From Natronomonas gomsonensis (GTDB lineage Archaea; Halobacteriota; Halobacteria; Halobacteriales; Haloarculaceae): a stretch of 64,000 bases of DNA. Position numbers and translations under genes: made by a program. The stretch lies in the NCBI RefSeq assembly GCF_013391635.1, contig NZ_JACAWU010000002.1, positions 124,001 through 188,000 of the forward strand, written 5' to 3'. Of the stretch, positions 24,592-33,451 are shown piece by piece. Position 1 is the stretch's first letter; every line of letters begins with the position of its first letter. The notes beneath the pieces are model-generated. The model did no database searches, was not told where the DNA came from, and saw nothing but the letters and a program-made list of their open reading frames with translations.

Positions 24592-25272
24592 ATGGAAACC
24601 TACTCGACACCGGGTCGAACCGCCTACCCCCGGTTCCGTAGCGTCGCGGTGCCCGCAGCGGTGCTCGTGGCCGTCAACATCGCGCTAATGTACGTCGTCG
24701 CCGCGACGCCGCTGTCGGCGGTCAACGACCTGTTGTTTTCGGTTCCGATACTGGGTTTCATCGTCTACGGCGCCGCCTTGACCGGCGGGAACATCGCGGC
24801 CGAACGCGGACTCCAATCCGGTTCGATGGCGCTGGCGGCGTTCGGCACCCTCCTCCTGCAGGTCGCATACGGCCTGTTCGGCGGCGGCGTCCTCGGTCGG
24901 GCCCCGGCGGACCTCCGCGGGACGCTTCTGGCCGTCACGCTCGCCGTCACCGTCGCGATGACCGTCGCCATCGCCGCCTACGTCTACCTCCGTGACGCCG
25001 AGTTCGACCACTGGAGTACGTGGTCGTTCGGCGCGTTCATCGTCGGTGCCGTCCTCGTGTTGGTCGGGTCGTTCGTCCCCGTCGTTCTCGCACTCGGCTT
25101 CCTGTTCGTCTTCCTCGGGTTCGCGTTACGACTCGGCTACGAAATCTGGCACATCAAGGCGAACTACGACCCCAACTCGGCGCTAACCCACGCACTCGGC
25201 ATCTACGTCGCCTTTACCGGTGTGTTCGTCCACGTCCTCCAGATTGCACTCCGGATGTTCGCCGAGCGGTGA
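24592..25272 (+). CDS. Seven-helix membrane protein of unknown function
   Basis: 226 residues, almost entirely hydrophobic, with about seven helices. The translation begins METYSTPGRTAYPRFRSVAVP and ends with the helix VAFTGVFVHVLQIALRM. The arrangement, and the late LGYEIWHIKANYDPNSALTHALGIYVAFTG segment, recall Bax inhibitor-1/YccA-like permeases, but no diagnostic motif proves this. A TATA-like GCGTATATTC sits about 30 nt upstream of ATG 24592, supporting that start over the ATG at 24541. The stop is 4 nt from the convergent small gene. Confidence 0.75.
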   Translation: METYSTPGRTAYPRFRSVAVPAAVLVAVNIALMYVVAATPLSAVNDLLFSVPILGFIVYGAALTGGNIAAERGLQSGSMALAAFGTLLLQVAYGLFGGGVLGRAPADLRGTLLAVTLAVTVAMTVAIAAYVYLRDAEFDHWSTWSFGAFIVGAVLVLVGSFVPVVLALGFLFVFLGFALRLGYEIWHIKANYDPNSALTHALGIYVAFTGVFVHVLQIALRMFAER

Positions 25273-25276
25273 GGCG

Positions 25277-25486
25277 TTACTCGTCGGGTTCGAGTGCGGT
25301 CGCGATTCGCTCGGTGGCGCGGACGAGTCGCCAGAGGAGATAGACGACGAAGACGAGACCGACGACGACGGCCCCAAACAGAAGCTGTTGGGCGATGAGG
25401 AGGCTGTACAGGAGTGCGACCGCGGCGACGACGGCGACGATGGCCGGACCGACGGGAACGCTGTCCTGTGGCTGCGGGGAGGGCAT
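25277..25486 (-). CDS. Small two-helix membrane protein
   Basis: 69 residues from ATG 25486. It starts MPSPQPQDSVPVGPAIVAVV and has two closely spaced hydrophobic segments (about 13-30 and 35-52), then a charged tail RATERIATALEPDE. It is convergent with the seven-helix gene and divergent from thyA. I do not recognise the family. The upstream frame to 25645 overlaps thyA and is not coding. Confidence 0.6.
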   Translation of the reverse strand: MPSPQPQDSVPVGPAIVAVVAAVALLYSLLIAQQLLFGAVVVGLVFVVYLLWRLVRATERIATALEPDE

Positions 25487-25568
25487 GACTCCGACCTCGC
25501 TCGGCCGAGAGAAAAACGATTCGGACCGAATCGTTTTACCCCCTCGGTGCGCCACGAACGGATAGTAA

Positions 25569-26594
25569 ATGCGCCAGTATCTCGACCTCGTCTCGGACGT
25601 ACTCGCCGAGGGGACGTACAAACCCAACCGGACCGGCGTCGACACGGTCGCCTCGTTCAGCCACCACTACGAGGTCGACCTCGCCGAGGGATTTCCCCTG
25701 TTGACGACGAAGAAGATGGACGGCTACCGCTGGAACTCGCTCATCCACGAACTCATGTGGTATCTCTCGGGAGAGGAACACATCCGGGATCTCCGCGAGG
25801 AGACGAAAATCTGGGACGCGTGGGCCGACGAGGACGGCCACCTCGACACCGCCTACGGCCGCTTCTGGCGGCGGTTTCCGGTTCCCGACGACGCGGCTCG
25901 ACTCCCCGGCGAGAGTTGGCCCGACGAGAGCCACCGCTGGACGACCACGGAAACGGCCCCCGATGGCACTGAACGGGAGGTGTTCGACCAACTCCAGTAC
26001 GTCCTCGACACCCTCGAGGAGAACCCCCACTCCCGGCGGTTGGTCATCAACGCCTGGCACCCGGCGAACGCCGCCGTCTCGACGCTGCCGCCGTGTCACT
26101 ACACGTACGTGTTCAACGTCCAGGGCGACCGCCTGAACGTCCACCTCACCCAACGCTCCGGAGATATCGCGCTGGGCGTGCCGTTCAACCTCGCGGCGTA
26201 CTCGCTTTTGGCTCACGCCGTCGCCAACCGGACCGACTTCGAAGTCGGCTCGTTCGGCCACACCATCGTCGACGCCCACGTCTACTGCGGGGAGGGACCG
26301 CGCGGCGAGTGGTACGCGGACAACCTCGGGGCGCTCCAGGAGCGAGTCGAGGGAGTCTCGGAACCCTCGGAGTACGGCGAGGTCCGGGCGTGGCTCGAAG
26401 CCGAAGCCCCCGGCGAACCCGACGGCGAAGGTTACGACCACGTCCCCGGACTGCTACAGCAACTCACCCGAAACCCGCGTGACAGGCCGCGCATCGAGGT
26501 TGCCGACAAGCCCCTCGAGGACCTCACCTACGACGACATCCAGTTACACGACTACGACCCCGCGGACGGACTGGAGTTCGCGGTCGCCGAATGA
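25569..26594 (+). CDS. thyA: Thymidylate synthase
   Basis: 341 residues. It converts dUMP to dTMP with methylenetetrahydrofolate, yielding dihydrofolate. Seen directly: EGTYKPNRTGVDT (phosphate-binding arginine), LLTTKKMDGYRWNSLIHELMWYLSG, the nucleophile C176 in STLPPCHYTYVFNVQG, and QRSGDIALGVPFNLAAYSLL. It is longer than the bacterial enzyme because of acidic insertions such as residues 105-140, common in halophiles. The ORF ends 4 nt inside the start of folA (ATGA overlap), which ties dTMP synthesis to regeneration of the folate it oxidises. Confidence 0.97.
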   Translation: MRQYLDLVSDVLAEGTYKPNRTGVDTVASFSHHYEVDLAEGFPLLTTKKMDGYRWNSLIHELMWYLSGEEHIRDLREETKIWDAWADEDGHLDTAYGRFWRRFPVPDDAARLPGESWPDESHRWTTTETAPDGTEREVFDQLQYVLDTLEENPHSRRLVINAWHPANAAVSTLPPCHYTYVFNVQGDRLNVHLTQRSGDIALGVPFNLAAYSLLAHAVANRTDFEVGSFGHTIVDAHVYCGEGPRGEWYADNLGALQERVEGVSEPSEYGEVRAWLEAEAPGEPDGEGYDHVPGLLQQLTRNPRDRPRIEVADKPLEDLTYDDIQLHDYDPADGLEFAVAE

Positions 26595-27088
26595 CGGTTC
26601 GGCTCTCTCTGGTCGCTGCAGTCGCCGAAAACGGCGTCATCGGGGCCGACGGCGAGATGCCGTGGCACTACCCGGAGGACCTCGCTCACTTCAAGGAGAC
26701 GACGATGGGCCATCCGGTCGTGATGGGTCGGCGGACGTACGAATCTATCGAGCGGCAACTCGGCGGGCCGCTGCCGGGGCGGACGAACGTCGTCCTCTCG
26801 CGGCAGGAGTCGCTGTCGCTGCCGGAGGGCGCCGTCCACGCCCGCGACACCGACGAGGCGCTCGAAGCGGCCGAGGCGGCGCTGGACGGCGACCGTGAGT
26901 GGGTGTACGTCGTCGGCGGTGCGACAGTCTACGATGCGTTCATCGACGACGCTGAGGAACTCGTCGTGACCGAGGTGCCGGAGTCCCCCGACGGCGACAC
27001 GCGGTTTCCCGAGTTCGGCGAGGAGTGGCGCGAAGTCGACCGGGAGAGGGCCGGGGAGTTGGCGTTCGTCACCTACCGTCGGGCGTAG
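26591..27088 (+). CDS. folA: Dihydrofolate reductase
   Basis: 165 residues, normal length. It reduces dihydrofolate to tetrahydrofolate with NADPH. Visible motifs are LVAAVAENGVIGADGEMPWHYPEDLAHFKETT (active-site loop with W-Y and the acidic residue), VVMGRRTYESI, and VYVVGGATVYDAFI (NADPH-binding GG-x-x-Y). Its ATG overlaps the thyA stop (ATGA). The overlapped thyA-folA pair is a natural metabolic unit because ThyA releases dihydrofolate. Haloarchaea often carry this arrangement. Confidence 0.96.
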   Translation: MTVRLSLVAAVAENGVIGADGEMPWHYPEDLAHFKETTMGHPVVMGRRTYESIERQLGGPLPGRTNVVLSRQESLSLPEGAVHARDTDEALEAAEAALDGDREWVYVVGGATVYDAFIDDAEELVVTEVPESPDGDTRFPEFGEEWREVDRERAGELAFVTYRRA

Positions 27089-27092
27089 CCGC

Positions 27093-27491
27093 CTACAGTT
27101 CGTCTTTGGCGTAGCTACCGAGTACACCGCCGAGAGCGCTCAGACCGACCGTGAGTACGAGTCCGAAGGCGATGATGAGGAAGCCGAAGATACCGAGTGC
27201 GGCTGGACTGTTCGGCGCGCCGAGGAGCAACGCGACGACGAAGAAGCCGACGAAGATTAGCGGTACCGCGGCGAAGACGCCAGAAATCGCGCCGACCTTG
27301 GCACCGTGTTCGGTGTCGCCGCCTTCGAGATACGCCGCCACCCCGCCGCCGATGACCGGCGAGACGAACGGGATGAAAAAGCCGGTGACGACGCTGACGA
27401 GGGCGCCAATCAAGGCGTTGATGTAGGTGTTCGAACTGCCCGGGGACTGCTCGCTGTCGACCGCCGCCGAGGTGGAGGGCTCGGAAGCCAT
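27093..27491 (-). CDS. DUF5518-like membrane protein
   Basis: 132 residues with four helices. A polar N-terminus (MASEPSTSAAVDSEQSPGSS) is followed by NALIGALVSVVTGFFIPFVSPVIGGGVAAYLEGG and DTEHGAKVGAISGVFAAVP, the repeated glycine-rich helix pattern of DUF5518. These proteins are common in haloarchaea and have no known role. It is convergent with folA (4 nt between stops). The 287 nt to the next gene at 27779 hold no gene I can support; a TATA-like TTTTATAAGCC lies there, about 30 nt before 27779. Confidence 0.8.
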   Translation of the reverse strand: MASEPSTSAAVDSEQSPGSSNTYINALIGALVSVVTGFFIPFVSPVIGGGVAAYLEGGDTEHGAKVGAISGVFAAVPLIFVGFFVVALLLGAPNSPAALGIFGFLIIAFGLVLTVGLSALGGVLGSYAKDEL

Positions 27492-27778
27492 GGTTCGATG
27501 TTCGCCCCAGTGTGCATAAAAACACCGGGCGCATACCGGCTGTTACCGGCGAACGTCCCTCTCTTGAGCGCCACCCTTTCGACGGCCCTCGCTCGTAGCC
27601 GACCGCCAAGACGTCGTGGAGGATGTCGCTGAAACCGAACCGACATATTCCGCAACTCAAAGGCGCTATATCGGCCAAAACGCTTGAGAACAATGCAGTC
27701 GAATTTGTCGATGATTTCGATGATTGGTGTCCCGATTCAGAGGGATTTTATAAGCCGCCGGCGTGGTGAGGGATACTG

Positions 27779-29044
27779 ATGGCACGGTCACGCGGGACGT
27801 GGGTCGTCCCTCTCTTCGTCGTGAGTCTGCTTGTCTGTGCGCTCGCAGCGCCCGCGGCGGCCGGCGGGGACGGTTCCGTCACCGACGAGGACCAGTCCAC
27901 CCAACAGCAGTTCGCGGCGCCGGCACCGGCAGTCGTGGAGACGCTGGCCACACAGGAGTTCGACGCTGACCGCACCGAGTTCCGAATCACCGTCTACGGA
28001 AACGGGTCTGCCGAGTGGCAGTTCCGCTACGAGCAGCGCCTCGAAACAGACCAACAGCGCTCCGATTTCGAGACGTTCGCCGAGGAGTTCAACACGAACG
28101 AGACCGACCTCTACCGGAACTTCCAGAGCAGAGCGGCGTCGCTGACCGATGCGGGCACGAACGCTACCGACCGGGAGATGTCCGCCGAGAGGTTCCGACG
28201 TGACGCTCGGGTCGAACAGCTCGGGCCGGCCGGCGACGAGTTCGGCGTCGTCGAGATGTCGTTCACGTGGGTCGGGTTCGCGCCCGTCGAGGGCGATACC
28301 GTCGTCGTCGGTGACACCTTCGAGGGCGGGTTGTACATCGGCCCCAACCAGACCGTGGTGTTTCAGCGCGGCGACGGCATGGCCTTCCAGTCGGTCCAGC
28401 CGGATGACGGCATCCAATCGGGCGAGACGCTCGCCGAAAGCGACTCAGTGACGTGGGAGGGTGAACGAACGTTCACCGACAACCGTCCGCGTCTCGAACT
28501 CGTCCCCGAATCGGCGACGCCGACCGAGGCGACGACGGACCCGGCCGGCGACGGCGATTCCGAATGGCTGCTTCCCGTGGGTATTCTCGTCTTCGTCGTC
28601 TTCTTGGGTGCCGTCGGCGCCGTCGCCTACCGCTCGGGCGCCTTCTCCGACGACAACCCCGGGGCGGCAGCGACGGCTGACGACGACGGTGACGCCGGCG
28701 GTGCCGGCCAAGCGGCGGGTGCCGCCGCGGCGGGGACGGCGGCCGACGAGAGCGCCCAGCAAAGCGCCGACGACGCCGATTCGGGGACGGCCGTCACCGA
28801 GGAGGAACTCATCCCCGACGACGAGCGGGTCGTCTCGCTGTTAGAGGACAACGGTGGGCGCATGAAACAGGTGAACATCGTCGAGGAGACCGGGTGGTCG
28901 AAATCGAAGGTGTCGATGTTACTCTCGGACATGGAAGAGGAGGGAACCATCTCGAAACTCCGTGTGGGCCGCGAGAACATCGTCTCGCTTGCCGGCCACG
29001 AACCCGACGCCGCGGGGTCGCCGTTCGAGGACGACGAGGACTGA
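27779..29044 (+). CDS. Membrane-anchored protein with extracellular domain and cytoplasmic winged-helix domain
   Basis: 421 residues. A cleavable-looking signal (VPLFVVSLLVCALAAPAAAGG) precedes an extracytoplasmic beta-rich region of about 220 residues (FRITVYGNGSAEWQFRYEQR, DTFEGGLYIGPNQTVVF). One transmembrane helix (about 262-283) is followed by a low-complexity acidic/Ala linker and a C-terminal winged helix: ERVVSLLEDNGGRMKQVNIV, then SKSKVSMLLSDMEEEGTISKLRVG. The fold order is DUF7345/DUF4897-like outside and an HTH (DUF7343-like) inside. It looks like a one-component transmembrane regulator that transmits an external signal to DNA. A TATA-like TTTATAAG lies about 30 nt before the ATG. 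The Bat-like regulator follows after 55 nt. Confidence 0.8.
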   Translation: MARSRGTWVVPLFVVSLLVCALAAPAAAGGDGSVTDEDQSTQQQFAAPAPAVVETLATQEFDADRTEFRITVYGNGSAEWQFRYEQRLETDQQRSDFETFAEEFNTNETDLYRNFQSRAASLTDAGTNATDREMSAERFRRDARVEQLGPAGDEFGVVEMSFTWVGFAPVEGDTVVVGDTFEGGLYIGPNQTVVFQRGDGMAFQSVQPDDGIQSGETLAESDSVTWEGERTFTDNRPRLELVPESATPTEATTDPAGDGDSEWLLPVGILVFVVFLGAVGAVAYRSGAFSDDNPGAAATADDDGDAGGAGQAAGAAAAGTAADESAQQSADDADSGTAVTEEELIPDDERVVSLLEDNGGRMKQVNIVEETGWSKSKVSMLLSDMEEEGTISKLRVGRENIVSLAGHEPDAAGSPFEDDED

Positions 29045-29099
29045 CCCAGCAGCTGAGGTCGACGGGGGATTTTATGGTAGCCAACGCCTCTCTCCGAAT

Positions 29100-31151
29100 A
29101 TGGGCGGAACCACGGGGGATGGAACGGCCGACGACACGCCGACGGCGTATCGCCGCCTCGCCGACGCCGTCGACGACGGGTTGTTCGTCGTCGATGCGTC
29201 CGGGCGACTCTCAGCAGTCAACGACGCCTTCGCCGAGTTGACCGAGCGCAGTCGGCCCTCGCTCGTCGGTGCCGAAGTCGAATCCGTCGTCGAACCGTCA
29301 GGGGGCGAGCGACTCCGACAGCGGTGTCGGTCGCTCCAGCCGGCGGAAACGGCGGAACTCCACGTGACGTTCTCCGCTGGGGACGCCGGAGAGGGCATCC
29401 CGTGTTCGGTCGAACTCTCGGCGGACGGTGACGCCGTCGTTGCCGTCTGCAAGCCATCCACGTTCGACGAGGGGGGCCACCTCGAACGTCGTGAGGCCAT
29501 GCTCCGGGAAACCCACGAAGTCATCGCCGACGGCGAACGGGACTTCGACGAGCAGGTCGACGCACTGTTGGAAATCGGCCAGCGGGTGACGGGCACCGCT
29601 TACGCGACGCTGGCACGGATTCGGGGCGACGACTACGTCTTCGAATCGGTCATCTCCCCAGCGGACGACATCGAACCGGGCGACGTGGTTCCGATGTCGA
29701 CGCGGGTGTGCGAACGGACGGCCGCCAGAGAGGAGTCGCTCGTCTTCGAGGACATCAGTGCCGAAGCGCCGGACTTGGCCGACCGCGGCGACAGAGAGCG
29801 TCTCGACGTGAACTGCTATCTCGGCGCGCCGATTTTCGTCGACGACGAGGTCCGAGGCCTGTTCTGCTTCTACGGTCCCGAAGCCGGAGTCGACGGGTTC
29901 TCCGAGTGGGACGTGACGTTCATCGACCTCGTGAGTCGGTGGATTGGAACGGAACTGGAACGGCAGCGCCGAACCGAACGCCTCGCTGCGGTGAACGAAC
30001 TCGACGGCGTCGTCCGTGAGGTATCCGATGCCGTCATCGACCAGTCGACGCGCGAGGAAATCGAGGCGACCGCGTGTCGCTGTCTCGCGGAGTCGGATTC
30101 CTACGGCTTCGCGCTCCTTGGCGAGGTAGACGCGGAGTCACGCTCGTTGAAACTCCGGTCGGCGGCCGGGGTCGCCGTTCCGCCGGAGGAGTGGTCGCTT
30201 TCCGCTCCGACCGACGCCTCCGACAAATCCGGCCCGACCGAAGCGGCGATACGACATCACGAGCTTCGGACGCTTCGGGACGTTCGCGGCGACCCGTCCG
30301 TGGAGTCGTGGCTCCCGATGGCCGACAGCGACGTCCGGTCGGTTGCGTCCGTTCCGGTCGTCTACGAAGGGTCGCTGTACGGCACTCTCGTGGTCGCTAC
30401 CGAGCGGAGAGAGGCGTTCGAAAGCGAGGAACGCGCCGTACTCGAACACCTCGGTGAACTGGTCGGGCACGCCATCGCGGCCGCCGAGCGCAAGCGGGCG
30501 CTGATGAGCGACGACGTGACGGAACTGGAGTTTCGGGCCAGCGACTACGCCCCATCGGCCGACGACGGCACTGTCAGGTTCGAGCGAAGCGTTCCGCTCG
30601 GCGACGACGAGTTTCTGGTCTATGGGACCGTCGACGAGGAGGCCGTCGACACGCTCGAGACGTTTGCGGCCTCGCGGGGGTCCTGGACCGAAATCGAGGT
30701 GTTCGGCGACGACGGTGACGAACGGTCCTTCGAAATCGAACTGTCCGAACCGCCGCTGCTCTCGTCGATGGCATCCATCGGTGCGTCGGTCCAACAGGTC
30801 GTCCTCGAGGACGGTGACCTCCGGGCGACGGTCCGCGCTCCTTGCGGCACCGACGTTCGGCGAGTCATCGAGACCGTCCAGGAGACGTTCCCGGAGGCCG
30901 AACCGCTCGCGCGCCGACAGGTGACGCGGTCGTCGGCGTCGGCAACGGACTCGGCGGTGGCCGACGAGCTGACCGACCGCCAGCGGGCGGCCCTCGAGGC
31001 GGCGTACTACGCCGGGTTCTTCGAGTGGCCACGGGAGCACTCCGGGGAATCGGTCGCCGACTCCCTCGGTGTCTCGCCGCCGACGTTCCACCAGCACATC
31101 CGTGCGGCCGAAAACAAGGTGGTGGGGGCGTTCTTAGAGGACGGCGAATGA
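29100..31151 (+). CDS. PAS-GAF-GAF-Bat-type HTH regulator
   Basis: 683 residues from ATG 29100. In order: a PAS domain (about 15-110; GLFVVDASGRLSAVNDAFAEL), two GAF domains (about 150-290 and 310-470; FVDDEVRGLFCFYGPEAG and SVPVVYEGSLYGTLVVATE), a Bat-associated module (about 475-610) and a C-terminal HTH_10 (LTDRQRAALEAAYYAGFFEW, then HSGESVADSLGVSPPTFHQH). This is the architecture of bacterio-opsin activator homologues, which are soluble sensors of light, redox or small ligands that act on transcription directly. The ligand is unknown. It follows the membrane-anchored HTH gene by 55 nt on the same strand. The frame continues upstream to 28962, but that overlaps the previous gene. Confidence 0.88.
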   Translation: MGGTTGDGTADDTPTAYRRLADAVDDGLFVVDASGRLSAVNDAFAELTERSRPSLVGAEVESVVEPSGGERLRQRCRSLQPAETAELHVTFSAGDAGEGIPCSVELSADGDAVVAVCKPSTFDEGGHLERREAMLRETHEVIADGERDFDEQVDALLEIGQRVTGTAYATLARIRGDDYVFESVISPADDIEPGDVVPMSTRVCERTAAREESLVFEDISAEAPDLADRGDRERLDVNCYLGAPIFVDDEVRGLFCFYGPEAGVDGFSEWDVTFIDLVSRWIGTELERQRRTERLAAVNELDGVVREVSDAVIDQSTREEIEATACRCLAESDSYGFALLGEVDAESRSLKLRSAAGVAVPPEEWSLSAPTDASDKSGPTEAAIRHHELRTLRDVRGDPSVESWLPMADSDVRSVASVPVVYEGSLYGTLVVATERREAFESEERAVLEHLGELVGHAIAAAERKRALMSDDVTELEFRASDYAPSADDGTVRFERSVPLGDDEFLVYGTVDEEAVDTLETFAASRGSWTEIEVFGDDGDERSFEIELSEPPLLSSMASIGASVQQVVLEDGDLRATVRAPCGTDVRRVIETVQETFPEAEPLARRQVTRSSASATDSAVADELTDRQRAALEAAYYAGFFEWPREHSGESVADSLGVSPPTFHQHIRAAENKVVGAFLEDGE

Positions 31152-31172
31152 ACGTCGGGGGTCGTCGCGGCG

Positions 31173-31529
31173 TTACTCCAGCGCCGAGACGGCCTCTGCG
31201 GCGTTCGATTCGAGGAAGTCGACGACGGCTTCCGTCCCCTGGAATCCGCTCGATTTTCGGGCGACGACCTCGCCGTCCCGGAACAACAGGAGTGTGGGGA
31301 CCGACTGGACGTTGAACCGCTCGAGGAGGTCGAGGTCGTCGCCCGGGTTCGCCATCCCGACGGCCACGTCGGTCGCCTTGGCGACGTTCCCCAGTACGGG
31401 TTCCATCGCCGCACACTTCGCACAGCCCTTGGTGTAGAACTCCACGAGGGCGATGTCGTGTTCGGCGACGAACGCGTCGAGGTCGTCGCCGTCGTTCAGC
31501 CGCGTCGGCTTTGCAGTGATGTTGGTCAT
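31173..31529 (-). CDS. Thioredoxin-family protein
   Basis: 118 residues from ATG 31529. The thioredoxin fold is clear: IALVEFYTKGCAKCAAMEPVL carries the active site CAKC (instead of the usual CGPC), and VQSVPTLLLFRDGEVVARKSSGF carries the cis-proline loop. Disulfide reductase activity in the cytoplasm is expected. The CxxC with Ala-Lys between the cysteines should change its redox potential. It is convergent with the Bat-like regulator (21 nt apart) and divergent from the phosphoesterase. No thioredoxin reductase is adjacent. Confidence 0.92.
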   Translation of the reverse strand: MTNITAKPTRLNDGDDLDAFVAEHDIALVEFYTKGCAKCAAMEPVLGNVAKATDVAVGMANPGDDLDLLERFNVQSVPTLLLFRDGEVVARKSSGFQGTEAVVDFLESNAAEAVSALE

Positions 31530-31615
31530 ATCCACTGTACGCGGGAACGCCACAAACCGTTGTCGGCGGCGAGGGGTCCAAAAGGATTGTCGGCGTGGCG
31601 GTCGTAGGTCCAGCC

Positions 31616-32287
31616 ATGCGAATCGGACTCGTCTCGGACATCCACGCGAACCTCCCGGCACTGGAGGCAGTCCTCGACGATATGCCGCCGGTCGAGGACG
31701 TGGTCTGCGTTGGCGATGTGGTTGGGTACAACGCCTGGCCGGCCGCCTGTGTCGAGCGCGTCCGTTCGGTCGCCTCAGTCACCGTACAGGGGAACCACGA
31801 CCGGAACGTCGAGACGCCCGAGCGCTACGTTCACAACGAGATGGCCCACGCCGGACTGGAGCACGCCCGGTCGGAACTGGACGACGACCAGCGGGCGTGG
31901 CTGGCGGACCTGCCGTTTCGGGTCGACATCGCCGACGGCGACTACCTCCTCGTCCACAGCCATCCCGACGAGGAGCGCCGCGGTTCCTACGTCCGTCCAC
32001 GACAGTTCCCGGAGATGCGGCCGTATCTCGACGACTATGACGGCATCGTCCTCGGCCACACCCACGTCCAACACGAGACGACGGTAGACGGTCGCCTCGT
32101 CGTCAACCCTGGAAGCATCGGGCAACCGCGGGACAACGACCCACGGGCGGCGTATGCGGTCCTCGACACCGACGCGGATGCCGTCGAGTTACGTCGCGTG
32201 GAATACCCCGTCGAGCGCGCACAGGCGTTCGCCGAGCGAGTGGGACTGCCCGAGCGGACGGCCGAGCGGTTGGCAGAGGGCCGTTGA
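31616..32287 (+). CDS. Calcineurin-like metallophosphoesterase (YfcE/MJ0936 type)
   Basis: 223 residues from ATG 31616. All motifs of the dimetal phosphoesterase fold are present: LVSDIHANLPALEAVL (D-x-H), CVGDVVGYNA (GD), VQGNHDRNV (GNHD), LVHSHP (GHxH-like) and VLGHTHVQHE. The substrate of MJ0936-type enzymes is a phosphodiester, but the natural one is unknown. The upstream 86 nt separate it from the divergent thioredoxin gene. The next small gene starts 57 nt later, and the proteasome operon about 430 nt later, on the same strand. Confidence 0.93.
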   Translation: MRIGLVSDIHANLPALEAVLDDMPPVEDVVCVGDVVGYNAWPAACVERVRSVASVTVQGNHDRNVETPERYVHNEMAHAGLEHARSELDDDQRAWLADLPFRVDIADGDYLLVHSHPDEERRGSYVRPRQFPEMRPYLDDYDGIVLGHTHVQHETTVDGRLVVNPGSIGQPRDNDPRAAYAVLDTDADAVELRRVEYPVERAQAFAERVGLPERTAERLAEGR

Positions 32288-32344
32288 GCGGTTCGGTACC
32301 GCGTGGCCTGTAGGCTTTTGTGGACCGCCGGCGTAGAGGACGGC

Positions 32345-32593
32345 ATGTCCGAGCAACTGGACGCGCTCCGAGAGGCGTTCGAAGCCGACGGCTACGACGT
32401 CGCCGACGTGAGCGACAACCGCGGTCAGGTCAGGGTCGCGCTCCTCGAGGAGCGCCCGGAAGCCGACGCCCTTCGTGAGGTGCTTTACGGCGTCGTCGAC
32501 GAGGCCGACGTTCTCGGGCCGAACATCACGACCGAGACGACCGACGGTGCTGACGGCGTCCGCACCGTCGTCACCTTCCGACGGCGGGATTGA
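32345..32593 (+). CDS. Small conserved-looking acidic protein
   Basis: 82 residues from ATG 32345: MSEQLDALREAFEADGYDVA, then an alternating strand pattern (RVALLEERPEADALREVLYG) and a C-terminal TVVTFRRRD. The composition is typical of haloarchaeal coding sequence, with a compact alpha/beta look. I cannot name a family with confidence. It lies between the phosphoesterase and psmA on the same strand. Directly downstream, AAAGGTTCCTAAG and GTACGTATATATACCCGG (TATA-like at about 32656-32672) mark the proteasome promoter. Confidence 0.65.
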   Translation: MSEQLDALREAFEADGYDVADVSDNRGQVRVALLEERPEADALREVLYGVVDEADVLGPNITTETTDGADGVRTVVTFRRRD

Positions 32594-32716
32594 GTGTCGC
32601 GGCCGAAAGGTTCCTAAGTGCCGAATCGAGTCCGGGCAATGCTGACCTCTTATGAGGTACGTATATATACCCGGTACCATAACCCGAGGTGAAGGCCGCA
32701 GTGGCCCTCTATCACA

Positions 32717-33451
32717 ATGCAAGGAAACTCACAGCAGCAGGCGTACGACCGGGGAATCACCATCTTCTCTCCCGACGGGCGCCTCTATCAGGTCGAATAC
32801 GCCCGCGAGGCCGTCTCCCGCGGCACCGCGAGCGTCGGCGTCCGAACCCCCGACGGCGTCGTATTGGGCGCCGTCCGGCGCGTTCGCTCGCCGCTGATGG
32901 AACGGTCGTCGGTCGAGAAACTCCACAAGGCGGACGACCACGTCGGCATCGCGAGTGCCGGCCACGTCGCCGACGCGCGCCAACTCATCGACTTCGCGCG
33001 ACGGCGCGCACAGACCGAACGCCTCCGCTACGACGAGGCGATACCGATAGAGACGCTGACCAAGTCGGTCACCGACCACATCCAACAGTACACCCAGACC
33101 GGCGGGGCCCGTCCATTCGGCGTGGCGTTGCTGGTCGGCGGCATCTCCGACGGCGAACCGCGACTGTTCGAAACCGACCCCAGCGGGACGCCCTACGAGT
33201 GGCAGGCGACCGCGGTCGGCGGCGACCGCGAGGCGATTCAGTCCGTCCTCGAGGAGGGCTACCGCGAGGACCTCGACCTCGAGAGCGGCATCGGACTGGC
33301 GTTGCGCGGGCTGGCCGCGACGAACGACGAACTTTCGGCCGATGGCGTCGAAATCGCGACTATCGACGCCGAGACGGAGTCCTTCGAGACCGTATCGACC
33401 GAGACGGTCGAAGAACACCTCGCCGAAATAGGCGGTGAGAGCGATGAATAA
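32717..33451 (+). CDS. psmA: Proteasome alpha subunit
   Basis: 244 residues. The N-terminal gate residues and H0 helix are recognisable (YDRGITIFSPDGRLYQVEYA, the hallmark of alpha subunits), followed by ASVGVRTPDGVVLGAVRRV and the conserved GGARPFGVALLVGG. There is no catalytic threonine, as expected. Alpha rings bind PAN/Cdc48 ATPases and form the gated entrance of the 20S core. The gene overlaps psmB by 8 nt. A strong TATA-like element (GTATATATAC) lies about 50 nt upstream of the ATG. The ATG is preceded by AAGTGG-type sequence, so the leader is short. Confidence 0.97.
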   Translation: MQGNSQQQAYDRGITIFSPDGRLYQVEYAREAVSRGTASVGVRTPDGVVLGAVRRVRSPLMERSSVEKLHKADDHVGIASAGHVADARQLIDFARRRAQTERLRYDEAIPIETLTKSVTDHIQQYTQTGGARPFGVALLVGGISDGEPRLFETDPSGTPYEWQATAVGGDREAIQSVLEEGYREDLDLESGIGLALRGLAATNDELSADGVEIATIDAETESFETVSTETVEEHLAEIGGESDE

